Shown piece by piece: positions 11,001-21,990 of a stretch of 64,000 nucleotides of DNA. Each line of letters starts with the position of its first letter. The stretch's first letter is position 1. Origin of the DNA: Phoronis australis (Eukaryota; Phoronida; Phoronidae); assembly GCA_002633005.1 (NCBI GenBank), contig NMRA01000055.1, positions 982,954 to 1,046,953 of the forward strand, in the 5' to 3' direction. Made by a program: the position numbers and the translations under genes. Below the pieces are notes generated by a model that saw nothing but the letters and a program-made list of their open reading frames with translations, had not been told where the DNA came from and did no database searches.

Positions 11001-14000
11001 CTGTGTTACTTTCAGCTATGCTCAATTCCAAACAGACTATTCCCTGGAACAGATCCAGTCCGCACCAATGATTCACGAGCCACTGACCAAGTTACAATGC
11101 AGGTGAGTGGGCAGTCTACACCTCCTGTCACTTGATATATGCTGTTATTGGTAGCAACGATGATGACTGTGGTTTAAACCCACACAAGGCCATTCATATT
11201 GCTTGCTATAAATTGTTACGTTGTAGAGCGCTTAGCTAGATATTAAGCACTTTGGAGGCACAGGGATTATATTTGTCATTATGAATCCTTGGGCTATAGT
11301 CTTTTGCAGGCGTCGTGGATTTTGAGAACCAGTTTGATACCCGTTATTCAATGGATAAAACTGGTTCTCAAAATATTATACCCTGTTAGTGACTACTGTC
11401 AATCCTTGTTACTGTTTACTTAATGGATTACCTTATTTTGTTCCCATTCTTTCTATATTCTTTGTTAATGGTAATATTTTTTTGGATAAGTTGCAGTTTT
11501 GCAGAGCCTTGATATTTGGCATTGGCAGGTGTTAAGTCAAAGCATGCCTTTGGTTTGTTGAGAGAGACTTGTGCTTGCCAGTTGCCCTAATATGTACCCT
11601 AATTGGCGAAATCAAGGTTTTTCAGGAAGCAGTGGACTATAGATCAGCATTCTATCCAAGTGTGTGAACAAGCTGTGTCTCAAAAAATTGTGATTTGTCA
11701 TGTTTCTGGTTTTGTCCAACTTTCTCTTAATCTGTTTCCCTAGTCTGACAACAGGTGGCTCTTGTGTTTGAATTGTCGTAAAAATAACTACTCCTGAGTG
11801 AAGACTAGTATCGATTTCTCCTCTGCTTCCCCAGTCCCACATCAGATGGCTCTGCAGCGGCCATCGTCGTCAGCGAGGACTTCGTAAAGAGGCACGGTCT
11901 CCAACGACAAGCCATAGAGATTGTCGCCATGGAGATGTGCACGGACACCTCTAGTACATTCGACGAAAGTAGCTGCATTAAGATGGTACGTTACTGAAAA
12001 TAATGCTTATTTTTCAATTGTGTTTTCAGTGTGGTAACCACATTTGAATGGTTCGTGTTTTAGTCCAGCTTGGACTGTAATTGGACAACTGATGATGATT
12101 GTATGTAACAATGAAATGTTTTGTTAAAATTGATTCTATTGTTGGATGGCGCAAAGTGAAGAACACTTAAAGTTGACGGAGTCAGTCACTGGTGTCTGGC
12201 TTTATAAATTTTGGTTCCGAAATGAAGAAATTTTATTTGTCCTTTGGACCTGTTGTGAGTGAAAATACCTTGATAAATTATGGTATGGTAAAATGATACT
12301 TATTCTTTTTTAATAGTAAAAAGCTGGAGTTGTTTGCATGTTTGTTGTCGTAAAAGTCAAGTTAATTACATTGATTTTTTGTTTTCATTTACTATTTAGA
12401 TATTGTTTCACTATGACATTAAAAAATCAAAATGAAAGTTGTTTACATATTGTCTCCAGGTGGGGTACGACATGACAAAGAATGCCGCTGAGAAAGTGTT
12501 CGCAGCTGCCGGCCTGACGCCTGGTGACGTCAACGTTATTGAACTGCACGACTGTTTCTCGACCAATGAGCTGCTTACGTATGAAGCCCTGGGGCTCTGC
12601 GCTCCTGGTGAGTACTTGCAAACAGTGGATGTCAGACCTCCAAATTCAGCATCTGACATTTGTAAACACAAAGAACACAAAGCCTGGAAAACGGATGCTG
12701 CATTTAGACCTCCAAATGTCAACGAACTGGTGTCTCATGCAGTGGCTAATTGTATCCAGCATTTTTTGTGTGGCAGATTTTTCATTATTTGTCATTTTTT
12801 GCTTACGTCCTAAATTGATCAACAATGGTTATTGCAGATATTTGCTCTTGCCCCGCCTTCTTGATTTGTTTTCAACCTTAGTTACAGCACACATCACGAA
12901 TTTTTGGCCGACCGGTCGGAAATTGGTCGACGACCGGCCGTCGACCGGTCGGCAAATTAGCCGACCGGTCGGCTAAAAATTAGCCGACCGGCAGCCGCCC
13001 GCAGTGCCGACTCATAAGGCGACCCCACAGCCGACCCTTCAGCCGACCCTTTAGCCGACCNNNNNNNNNNNNNNNNNNNNNNNNNNNNNNNNNNNNNNNN
13101 NNNNNNNNNNNNNNNNNNNNNNNNNNNNNNNNNNNNNNNNNNNNNNNNNNNNNNNNNNNNNNNNNNNNNNNNNNNNNNNNNNNNNNNNNNNNNNNNNNNN
13201 NNNNNNNNNNNNNNNNNNNNNNNNNNNNNNNNNNNNNNNNNNNNNNNNNNNNNNNNNNNNNNNNNNNNNNNNNNNNNNNNNNNNNNNNNNNNNNNNNNNN
13301 NNNNNNNNNNNNNNNNNNNNNNNNNNNNNNNNNNNNNNNNNNNNNNNNNNNNNNNNNNNNNNNNNNNNNNNNNNNNNNNNNNNNNNNNNNNNNNNNNNNN
13401 NNNNNNNNNNNNNNNNNNNNNNNNNNNNNNNNNNNNNNNNNNNNNNNNNNNNNNNNNNNNNNNNNNNNNNNNNNNNNNNNNNNNNNNNNNNNNNNNNNNN
13501 NNNNNNNNNNNNNNNNNNNNNNNNNNNNNNNNNNNNNNNNNNNNNNNNNNNNNNNNNNNNNNNNNNNNNNNNNNNNNNNNNNNNNNNNNNNNNNNNNNNN
13601 NNNNNNNNNNNNNNNNNNNNNNNNNNNNNNNNNNNNNNNNNNNNNNNNNNNNNNNNNNNNNNNNNNNNNNNNNNNNNNNNNNNNNNNNNNNNNNNNNNNN
13701 NNNNNNNNNNNNNNNNNNNNNNNNNNNNNNNNNNNNNNNNNNNNNNNNNNNNNNNNNNNNNNNNNNNNNNNNNNNNNNNNNNNNNNNNNNNNNNNNNNNN
13801 NNNNNNNNNNNNNNNNNNNNNNNNNNNNNNNNNNNNNNNNNNNNNNNNNNNNNNNNNNNNNNNNNNNNNNNNNNNNNNNNNNNNNNNNNNNNNNNNNNNN
13901 NNNNNNNNNNNNNNNNNNNNNNNNNNNNNNNNNNNNNTAATTGCCGACCAAGGACACGCTTAATCCGAATTGGTCGTCTACGCTAGGCGACCAATTAGCC

Positions 14001-17000
14001 GACCCAAGTGCCGACCACAGAGGCGACTAAGCAGACGGCTCCTAGCCGACCGTTGTTGGTCGGCTGGTGGTCGGCTAGACGACCGGTCGACGGCCGGTCG
14101 TCGACCAATTTCCGACCGGTCGGCCAAAAATTCGTGATGTGTGCTGTATGTAATGCATCTCCTGTAAAATGTATATAGATGCAAACTAGGGTAAATTATT
14201 GAGTATGACAAGTACTTTCAATATTAGTTTTCCTGTTAATGTTGGATTCTTCCCTTGTTTACTTTGCCTTGACTGTATGTGAAGACTTAACATTCTTGGT
14301 ACAATCTGAGGTCGTGACCCATTGACCTACTTACACAGTCTGTTCTGTTATCAGTGGTGGCATTGAATGGACTTTGCTTTTCATATCTTAGTACTATGAC
14401 CAGCATGTGTGTGTGTGTGTGTGTGTAGCACTGTAGAGTCTCCTGGGTATAACCTGCTTGGGACATCTCTGTTCTTATTAAGCTGCAAATCTGGCTTAAG
14501 GTATGTAGGTATTGGAAATTTAAACTGCTCGTTATTTCTAGGCAAGGGTGGAGAGTTGGTGGACAGGGGAGACAACACCTATGGTGGTAAATATGTGATC
14601 AACCCGAGTGGTGGGCTTATCAGTAAGGGGCATCCCCTGGGGGCAACAGGTGAGAAGGGGCGATAGAATCCCCCTTGGTAGTCGACATGTCAATTTGCAG
14701 AATAGTAAAATGCTTCGTGTTGACAGTAGAACATCATGAGTAATAGGTTAACATGTGTGATGAACTGTGAAATTTCAATTCTTTGAAAAACGCATCATTT
14801 TGATGAAATCTGAGTAATATGTTGTTATTAAACATGTATTGAGTAGTCATAATGCTGTTCTTGTGTGAGCTGATCTGAAGAATTTGAAGCTACATGTAAT
14901 AACAATTTGTTATTTTTGTACTCAAAGTCTTCAATACTCTTACATTATGTAAACAAAGATGACGAGATGTCGAGGAATGTGGATTACATTAATTTTGAAA
15001 CTTTGTTTGCCAAATTGTATTAAACAGTTTTGCAAGGAGTTGAACATCTGAATTTTCATTGGCACATTAATTCTTGTTTGTATGCAGCTTTTGTATTGTA
15101 TGCACTTCTAGTATTGTTTGTGTTCATTATAAGAAAATTTTAGAGTGCCTTTTAGAGTGTCACATCGTACATTGCATTAGATTTTACATGAGATTATGGT
15201 GTTATTCACAACTACAGAAAATTCAAATTCACTAGGAATCACTTATTAGTCACGTACACATTAGAAAGTCTATGTCTTCATAATTAATGTTTTTGTTAAT
15301 GAAATCTAGGAATGAATACATTGAATTCTAAAGCATCAATAAATATCCACGTATACTCAGCAAGTGACTAATCTCTTGCTGCGGTAAAAAACTTGGTTTT
15401 CAAATTTTACACGACCGAGCCAAACATTTTTTGTTGCAAAACCCAAGCTTGATGCTGCGTAAAGCTCAAAACAGGTAACACAGACTGCATAATATTGCTG
15501 AGGAGAGACAGCAATTAAAACGTTCATCCACTGGTAAACCTGTACTCAATAATATTCTGAATACGGTTATCAGAGAATGGTTTTACTATGAACCAATTTT
15601 TTCCTGATGTCAGGCATCCCAAAATTTTACTTTCCCCTGCCATAGAAGCTTGGGAAAAATCCACAATTGACTGATTGGCTAAAAAGTGTTGTTGCTTCTA
15701 ACCCGTGATTGTTTTGAAAACTGATTTGGTACTTTTTAGTTGCATTTTTATGACTTTTGAAAAAGAAGTTTGGAAACTTTGCTAGAAATGATGTGGGCAG
15801 GTGCAGTAAAGCAAACGTTTCAACATGAATCGCGGCACAGATCAGAACCAACTATGCTTTTTTTAACCAAATACAGAAGACAAACGTTGTATAATATTTT
15901 TGTTGTCGTAATATTCTAGTGTGACTCATGTACTGCATTGTCATCCTGTCTCGTGTTTTTAACTGCTGGGTCCTACAGATGTGAACATAGACCGGTAGGA
16001 CATCTAGACCAGAAGGACACCTATTGGAAATTGTTGACTGTTTCGTATTATACAAACTGAAACGTGTTAATTTTTAGGTTTGGCTCAGTGTTCAGAGCTC
16101 AACTGGCAACTTCGAGGCATGGCTGGTAGAAGGCAGGTAGATGGCGCTAGGGTCGCCTTGCAACACAATATTGGGTTGGGTGGGGCTGTGGTGGTGACGC
16201 TATACAAACATGGCTTCCCGGAATATCTGAGGTAATGCTTGGAGCTAGAATGTTTGTCTTAATTGTTTTTTGAAAGTGTGAGACTTTCGAGCAAAAACTG
16301 TGTTCTTTATTTAGTTAATGCTATTTTTGTTAGTGGGTGAAAATACTTTATTACAAAATTGAATTGAAGTAAACTGAGGTCTTGATTCTTGTTTTTATTT
16401 CTAAAATTATTGCAAGGTCATATTTTGTTTGCTTAGTGTGGACAAACTTCTGGTTTATGGTTGTTCTACTTTATGCACTCTGCTTTGTTTGCAGTAAGGT
16501 GGATTTTGCATTAGTCTGATAAAAAATCTCTCTGACAAGCTGTATTTGGCTTATGTGATTCATTATTTGATAAAACAGTAACAGTAGTTTTCAAAATGAA
16601 CTGAAATTCAAGTAAGTTCCGCCACACAAACCACAACTAAATTTCCGTTAGAATCTGTTGCAAGTAAGGCTTAATCTTGACGAAATCTCATTGGGTGTTG
16701 CTCCATCCACTTTGAAATCACACAACTTTGTGCTTTAAAGTCCATGACATGGATAAATAACATCACAAGCTCGATGAAAATGATTGGTATTTTATTGCAA
16801 GTTAGACAATTTCGCAGAGCTCTTCTGTCGAGTTTATTTTACAAACTACTGTACTTCTGGCAATGAGGCTTAATGTTCTGACCAAACAAGAAAGCGCGCG
16901 GGGACACTCTACTGAAGTGATAAGTGGCATGTATTGGTTATGCTCCAGTGTCATACCTTACAGCCAGCAGTCGCGGGTCCAAGCAGTGCCCACCAGCTCA

Positions 17001-20000
17001 ACAGGTGATGACTTCAAGAGCGCCCCTGTTTTCAAAGAAATAGCCAAAGCATTGGAGGCGGACGGAGAAAAGTTGGCCAAGAAAATGAAAGGTATGGGCT
17101 CTGGTGTGGTAATAATCGTCGCCATTATCATCATCATCACCATCACCTTTACCACCATCACCATCATCACCACCACGATCATCAGTATCACAATAACCAT
17201 AGTTGCCATGAACGTCATCACTATCATCATCATCGTCACTATCATCATCATCATCACTATCATGATCATATTTAGGACTGCAAAACAATTTGTCTCAGCA
17301 TCTTGCTTTCTCAAATGAGAAGTGATTTTTGGGTTTGCAAAGACCAGACAGTTTGTTATTTCGGAAGAACATGCTCTGCACATAAAATGCCACACCATGA
17401 CAAGCCACCTTGTGGAGTTTGATCTCAAACAATAACAAACTGTCAGTTTTTTGAAAGCCCCGAAATCACTTTATTGTCACAAAGGAACAATTGGAAACAG
17501 ATTTCGTTACGCTAACTCGTCCAAAACGAAAGTTCTGTATGGAAATATGGGAAATAGCTGCTCAATCTAATATGTTCTAAACATTGTTTGTGGGTTTGTT
17601 TTGATCAGTAACATTTGCTTGGCTGCTTTGTTATCTGTGCAGCTATTTACTGCTTCAAAGTGACGAATGGACCGGGTGGGAAGGACGCTGTCTGGGTTGT
17701 GGATGTGAAGACTGGTAATGGTGCTGTCCGCTACGGTGACACTAAGAGTAAGTGTTAAAGATATGGCTAAACTTTGGCAGAATCATGTAACACTAAAGGT
17801 TGTCGACTTTTCAATTTATTTACAAAGCTATGGAATTAAACTCCGTAACAGTATGTAGAAAACCTGTATGAGTTGATATGCAATTCCAACTTTATACCAA
17901 TCTTCTAGGGTCACGTGACCATGATATTTAAGTAATATTAGAAAAAAGGCACATCCTTACCAAAACAATAGTATCAATACAACGACCGAATTTCTTTTGA
18001 TATAAATATTCAAGAGAAAATATAAAAAATGCTGTTACATTTTTTTTTAATTCTCATTTTGTTTTATGCAGATTTTGGGTTTTTGAATTGATAAGAATGA
18101 TGAAATACCTGTTTTTTGATAGCCGCTTGTGCAAAAGCGAAAAATTTAAAAATTAATTCCTAATACTGAGTTTGAGAACAGTACACGTATTATAGCTGTG
18201 TAGGTTAAAGTTGCGTATGAATCTGATAAGCTATTTCTGAGATACGATGTTCAGAATTTTGTCAAGTTTGGAAATTTCCAGAGGGTCCTACATAACTTAA
18301 ATCAGTTGACAATAATTGAATAAATGAGGGTAGGGTAAAGAAACGGTCCAAGGGAGTAGGAGAGAAAGGGGAGTGAGAGAAGGATTTCAGGATGTGGCCA
18401 TTGTTTAGTATTAACTACAGCTCTTAAGAAATCTAGGTATTGTCTTGATAGTCGAAGAAGGCTCTTTCACTATAGTGATGCGTACTTTTGTGTTGCCAAT
18501 GTGGGCTCTTTTTCATTAGTTTTTTATTAGTTTATGCAGGTTTTTATCAGTTACGGTATTGAAATAGTTATTTCAATATTCAAAATTGGGTATTGAAATC
18601 GATAGGGATTCTATTTATGGGATATTTTGTGGTTGAAATGAGAATATGTGTGGACTAGGTGTTGATATACATGGCTCTTTCCCAAATCCTTGCTGTTGAA
18701 TTGTGGGTACTCTCTTTACACTGTGGAGGCACGTCCCTGCCCTTTATGTTTACAATAATTCTTGGTTATGAGTTAAGCTAATGATCAGCATGTTTTGTTA
18801 TTTTCAGCTAAGGCCGACTGTACAATCACAATGAAGGATGAAGACCTTTTGAAAATGATGACTGGGAAACTGAACTCACAGAAGGTGAGTGGACGAGTCT
18901 CAGAAGTGGCAGCATCACCAGTCGTGGTCATAGAGATATACACAGACACACACAGAGACACACATGCACAGACAGGCACATAGACACACACACGCACGCA
19001 CGCACACACGCACACACACACACACACTCATACACAGCAATTGAAAGTTATAAATAGCCGTGAAATCACGTGGCGCCATGTTGTTGTGTGGAAGTTCACT
19101 GTCAATCAGCGTGACTAGATGGAGGTATTGTGGATACCAAAACTACAATTAAAATTATTTGCATAATACGAGGAGTTTAATTAACAACATCTCGAAGTGA
19201 TATCTTTGGAAAGAATACAAAAATACATGCATTTTGGTGTCTATTCCATCAAACTTGATCCAACATTAAGAGACTTAGCCATCAACTGGCACAATACAAT
19301 CAGTTTCTTACAACAAAATGACAACCCTGCATCCACATTCCTAGTCACGTGATAGTCGATCTGTCTCTATAACTGTGGTTGTAGTAGTTATGTAGTAGTG
19401 CGAAATGACGATGGTCTGGCGAGAGACCAAAAATGTCAGGAGTCTTTATTTATGGAATACTCTTTAAGTACTTGGTATACGAACCATTTTATGATTGAAC
19501 TTTTAAAGCAGCTTCTAAATCTGCCTTCTGTCAGAGCACATACTTTTGTTTCATTGGTGGGTGTGAAATTAGTCTCAATTTGTTCTTCACTCAATAGAGG
19601 TCATGTCTGTGCTTTAAAAGAACTGACAGATTGTTGTAGCATGTGACCAGACTCAGCAAGCTGGCTTGTTAAGGTGGGTCATTGGGTTATTGAAGCCCAG
19701 AGACCCTTCTCATCAGAATAACAAGAACAAGTAGAGACCTGTATTATGGTGGTTAGGGGTCAAGTCAAAATGTCTTTTCTTTGACGGCAATGCAGGATTA
19801 AAGCAGCTTTGATTTCTAATTGGTAATAATTGGCTTGGAATTTTCCTCTTTTAAGAGGTTTTCTTCTTTTTTGGTTTTGGTTTCCTTTTATTTGATTTCC
19901 ATTTTCCTCTTTTTCGTCTCCTTTTTCATCGTAATTTTGACTTTATTCATACAAAAACGTTTATTTCTGTTAGATTATACTTCACATAAAATATTTCTGT

Positions 20001-20425
20001 CACACAAGCCTACTTATTTGCATAACGGTACATCACCAGAAAAAATTTCCTCTTTTTTTGTCTTTGGTCATTCCAAGTCCTGAATAATAGACCCCTTGTG
20101 GGTTTCCCTAGTGAGCACTGGAAGTGGGACGAAATGGCCGTTTCACAGCATGACCTTGTATAGGACTGCAGTCATGCATTTACATAACTGCCACAATGCC
20201 TTAAAAGCTTGAGGTGAATTTCCAATTGGAAGTAGTAGGTTACCGCTACAATGTCAAGGGAAGTAGGACAAAACCCAAAAATCCACCTTTCTTCTTATTT
20301 TGTAAAAATTGTCGTTTGTTGTTTTTTAGGCATTCTTCCAAGGCAAACTGAAGATATCCGGCAACATGGGTCTAGCCATGAAACTGTCAGAGTTCCAACC
20401 CAAATCCGGAAAGTCTAAACTATAG
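4977..20425 (+). CDS. SCP2: Sterol carrier protein x (SCPx/SCP2): 3-ketoacyl-CoA thiolase fused to SCP2 domain, 5'-incomplete
   Basis: SCPx cleaves branched-chain 3-oxoacyl-CoAs (side chains of bile-acid intermediates, pristanoyl-CoA) in peroxisomal beta-oxidation, and its C-terminal SCP2 domain binds sterols and fatty acyl-CoA. Exons read by eye: 4977-5034, 5961-6032, 6367-6431, 8748-8876, 9872-9998, 10483-10546, 11016-11102, 11835-11985, 12460-12607, 14542-14649, 16078-16231, 16964-17091, 17643-17747, 18808-18884, 20330-20425. Together they make 1569 bases, in frame throughout, giving 522 residues; all introns are GT-AG. Thiolase motifs are present: NNACATGS (active-site Cys at residue 70), HDCFS (His 281, the SCP2-thiolase form of the NEAF loop) and GHPLGATG (His 331). 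The SCP2 domain runs from about residue 397. The C-terminus is SKL, a peroxisomal PTS1 signal. Human SCPx is 547 residues, so only about 20-25 N-terminal residues are absent. Assignment is essentially certain; exon 1 is not in view. Confidence 0.95.
5680..5728. repeat. About 50-bp hairpin repeat, copy 1
   Basis: Ends GAGAACCA...TGGTTC are inverted around the core CCGTTATTCAATGGA (read on the - strand). The same unit occurs in the opposite orientation at 11320-11374 in another intron of this gene. Both look like a very short palindromic mobile repeat. Confidence 0.5.
6572..7631. mobile_element. About 1.06-kb element with short terminal inverted repeats and about 150-bp internal units
   Basis: The exact 11-mer ATGCGCCCACA (6572-6582) is inverted as TGTGGGCGCAT (7621-7631). 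Inside, a unit of roughly 145-170 bases recurs about five times. Each has a TGTATCTCCAAAACC-like segment (near 6680, 6823, 6983, 7131, 7301) and a CCTAGTGGCAATTTTAG-like segment (near 6790, 6931, 7093, 7240, 7262). A GTCC microsatellite (about 6617-6645) sits near the left end. No transposase is visible, so it is non-autonomous. It lies in an SCPx intron between exons ending 6431 and starting 8748. Confidence 0.6.
7833..8086. mobile_element. MITE-like element with about 31-bp terminal inverted repeats
   Basis: 7833-7863 is the reverse complement (with mismatches) of 8056-8086; the shared core is TTGAGACCAATTT...GTGGTCT. A third copy of the same arm lies at 3268-3298. No ORF inside. It lies in the same SCPx intron as the 6572-7631 element. 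Confidence 0.45.
8264..8382. repeat. Short tandem duplications
   Basis: A segment starting CAGTAGTTTTCAAAATATACTAAAC is repeated about 46 bases later with a few changes, and is followed by three successive copies of a CTCTGCCAGA-like decamer at about 8352-8381. Simple local duplication in an SCPx intron. Confidence 0.6.
8748..8876 (+). CDS. SCP2: SCPx exon carrying the catalytic cysteine
   Basis: This 43-codon exon, phase 0 at both ends, contains [14 protein letters not shown], the thiolase active-site loop whose Cys forms the acyl-enzyme. It is followed by the conserved ALGFEKM segment. It starts directly after CTTTCAG and ends at the donor GTATGT. Confidence 0.93.
8877..9871. other. SCPx intron, nothing recognised
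   Basis: Donor GTATGT and acceptor TTTTGCAG bound a 995-base AT-rich intron. No repeat structure or ORF that I would support was seen. Confidence 0.6.
11320..11374. repeat. About 55-bp hairpin repeat, copy 2
   Basis: The ends TTTTGAGAACCAGTTT and AAACTGGTTCTCAAAA are perfect 16-base inverted repeats. The centre is CCCGTTATTCAATGGA. It is the inverted counterpart of 5680-5728. Confidence 0.6.
12460..12607 (+). CDS. SCP2: SCPx exon with HDCFS motif
   Basis: It encodes the segment containing [20 protein letters not shown]. In SCP2-type thiolases HDCF replaces the NEAF loop of other thiolases and supplies catalytic residues. Acceptor CTCCAG ends at 12459 and donor GTGAGT begins at 12608. Confidence 0.93.
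12884..14147. mobile_element. Transposon-like element with perfect 68-bp inverted ends and GCCGACC arrays; contains assembly gap
   Basis: The first 68 bases (12884-12951) are the exact reverse complement of the last 68 (14080-14147). Inside the arms the heptamer GCCGACC and its complement GGTCGGC recur many times, often at about 11-base spacing just before the gap, with self-complementary words such as CGACCGGTCG and GGTCGACGACCGGCC. The middle (13061-13937) is a run of N, consistent with a GC-rich repeat array that could not be assembled. The GC content is far above the flanks. It lies in the SCPx intron between exons ending 12607 and starting 14542. No transposase seen; it is either non-autonomous or its coding part is in the gap. 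Confidence 0.65.
13061..13937. other. Assembly gap (877 N)
   Basis: Run of N inside the GCCGACC palindromic element. An apparent 325-codon open frame spanning it on the - strand is an artefact of unknown bases. Confidence 0.99.
14407..14428. repeat. (TG)n microsatellite
   Basis: About eleven TG dinucleotides in an SCPx intron. Confidence 0.9.
14542..14649 (+). CDS. SCP2: SCPx exon with GHPLGATG motif
   Basis: It carries [17 protein letters not shown], the thiolase GHP loop with the catalytic histidine. The acceptor TTCTAG ends at 14541; the donor GTGAGA starts at 14650. Confidence 0.93.
14650..16077. other. SCPx intron, nothing recognised
   Basis: 1428-base AT-rich intron. No transposon ends, RNA gene or coding segment could be identified. 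Confidence 0.6.
16964..18884 (+). CDS. SCP2: SCPx exons encoding the SCP2 lipid-binding domain (first three of four)
   Basis: Exons 16964-17091, 17643-17747 and 18808-18884 encode the SCP2 fold. Landmarks are VPTSS...[14 protein letters not shown], then [14 protein letters not shown], then [20 protein letters not shown], all characteristic of SCP2 (the last is the ADCTI/LMTGK core). The domain binds sterols, phospholipids and acyl-CoA in a hydrophobic tunnel. The Met that begins the vertebrate SCP2-only form (MGFPEAA...) is a His here (HGFPEY, exon 16078-16231). That internal start is therefore not conserved. Confidence 0.93.
17110..17275. repeat. (ATC/ACC)n trinucleotide repeat
   Basis: About 165 bases of imperfect ATC/ACC triplets directly after the donor site at 17092. 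Long open frames here on both strands are products of the repeat, not genes. Confidence 0.9.
18885..20329. other. Last SCPx intron
   Basis: Apart from the CA repeat and a pyrimidine-rich stretch at about 19840-19930, I see no gene, RNA or transposon end. Confidence 0.55.
18938..19025. repeat. (CA)n microsatellite, interrupted
   Basis: Imperfect CA/GCAC run in the last SCPx intron. Confidence 0.9.
20330..20425 (+). CDS. SCP2: SCPx terminal exon with PTS1 signal
   Basis: It encodes [18 protein letters not shown], the conserved end of the SCP2 domain, then a short linker and the final tripeptide SKL before TAG at 20423-20425. SKL is the canonical type 1 peroxisomal targeting signal recognised by PEX5, so the product is imported into peroxisomes. 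Confidence 0.95.
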   Translation, partial: AFFQGKLKISGNMGLAMKLSEFQPKSGKSKL

Positions 20426-21640
20426 AGGGAGTGGTAGTCAAGAGAGACAGCCAATGGAAGACTTTGGTGGAGCTTTAGTGACTAGTCATGAACAACTGAG
20501 GACCTCTGTTGTCTTCCAGCAGATGGAGAAACAGTTTCTGTTTCAGACAAGAGACTCACGTTGTTAGTCACATCTGCTATGGAAATAACGTTATTTAGTT
20601 TGTTAGTATTTTGTGAGCATAAATAATGAAATGAATTGCAGAATGGTCTATGTTTCAATGAAGTGCTTATCTATTTTACTAATTTATGAGAATTTCAGTG
20701 CTTGTTACATTGCACTGGATACAAGGTTATACTTTTCTGTTATTTTAATCACAAGTGTGTAATTTTGTATTTTTGCTTACATACATGCTTTCTTCAATAG
20801 TAAATGCCGTGGATAGTCGCATTATATCTTCCCGATTAGCATTTTTGTACACTGTAGGCCTAATTCACAGTATTTTCAAGGTCCAGCACTCTCCTTCAGC
20901 TGGGCGTTATCATTTCTTAGGGCATCCACATTTCCGCTTAAATCTTTGACTCGGGACCTCATTTCTTCAATTAAGTCTTGTTACAGCTTACCAGTAATAC
21001 TATTTAACTCGACTTACTGTGAGAGTTCTCAATTTTACGAGGCGAAAACAAAATGGCGCATGCTATTCGACTACAGAGACACCCAGTGGCCTTTTTGTTC
21101 ATGGTGGAGCAGAGTTAGAACATATGTTAGTTAACAAAAACCACTTGAATTGTGACTAGTAAATATAATTTGAGCTGATTATTGATTCTGTATTGACTAA
21201 CTTCAGACGTGCGTTTTATTGCGCATTTAATTTTGTGCCTTCTGCTCATTTATTTTGTGTTATTTCATTAAGTGATGCATTTCTACATATTCTTTGTTTG
21301 CCATGGCATGTACATGTACATGTAGACATTAAAAAATTACAGTCCTTAACACTATTGAGAAGACACTGAAATAAAATTTTGGCAGAAGACAGAGGTTCAA
21401 TTTATCTATCTGTGTATTTACCAGTACATTTGACTGAAATTAATCGATAATTGTATTTGTTATTGATGCAAAACTGTTCAGATTCGCATTTAAGTTGTAC
21501 TTCAGGTTATTCAAAAGTCACACGGGACAGTTGTCATGGTTACTTGCATTCAATCATAAGTCATTGATCATACTATATGTAATTGTCATAATCTGTTATT
21601 AAAATTTGCATTTATTGAGGAATAAATGTTATGTCTGAAC
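20426..21640 (+). other. SCP2: SCPx 3' untranslated region
   Basis: AT-rich sequence after the stop codon with no further coding. AATAAA polyadenylation signals occur at 21370-21375 and 21621-21626; either could end the transcript. The exact cleavage site cannot be read. Confidence 0.5.
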
Positions 21641-21659
21641 TGTTATAATCCTTCATCAT

Positions 21660-21990
21660 GAAAATGTTTCTTGTACAAGCTTGTGCCATATTGAACTTCT
21701 CTGATGTTCCCAAGAACAGTGAAAAGCGCCAGAGCGTGGTCAAATACTGAACTGTCACAACCACCCCAAATGCAACTTCACAACATTGTTTATTATACCA
21801 CAACGCACCAAACACAAAGGAGGGTGACTAATACTGTTAATGGTTCTCATGACTGTCGTACATCGCCAAAAAATGATGGTAACTTGAAATCAGCTGATTA
21901 ACATATCGTCAACTAGTGTTTGTCTGGTCTGACGTCTGATCGACTGGTGGAGTTTTGATTTGAAATTGCTGATTTTAAGCACTTGAAACA
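21660..21990. repeat. Dispersed repeat, copy 1 (partner at 27510-27870)
   Basis: This segment and 27510-27870 share a collinear series of words: CTTGTGCCATAT, CTTCTCTG.TGT.CC, ATTGTTTATTAT, GATGACTAA-like and AAATTG.TGATTT.AAGC. They look like diverged copies of one sequence about 330-360 bases long. In both, the - strand frame ends in a MAQ..TRN-like word. Whether this is a transposon or a duplicated regulatory segment is unknown. Confidence 0.45.

Noticed and set aside
12980-13957. 325-codon open frame on the - strand
   Set aside because: It is almost entirely unknown bases; the open frame is produced by N.
16998-17428. Asp/Met/Ile-rich open frames on both strands
   Set aside because: They translate the ATC/ACC triplet repeat and intron sequence after a good splice donor.
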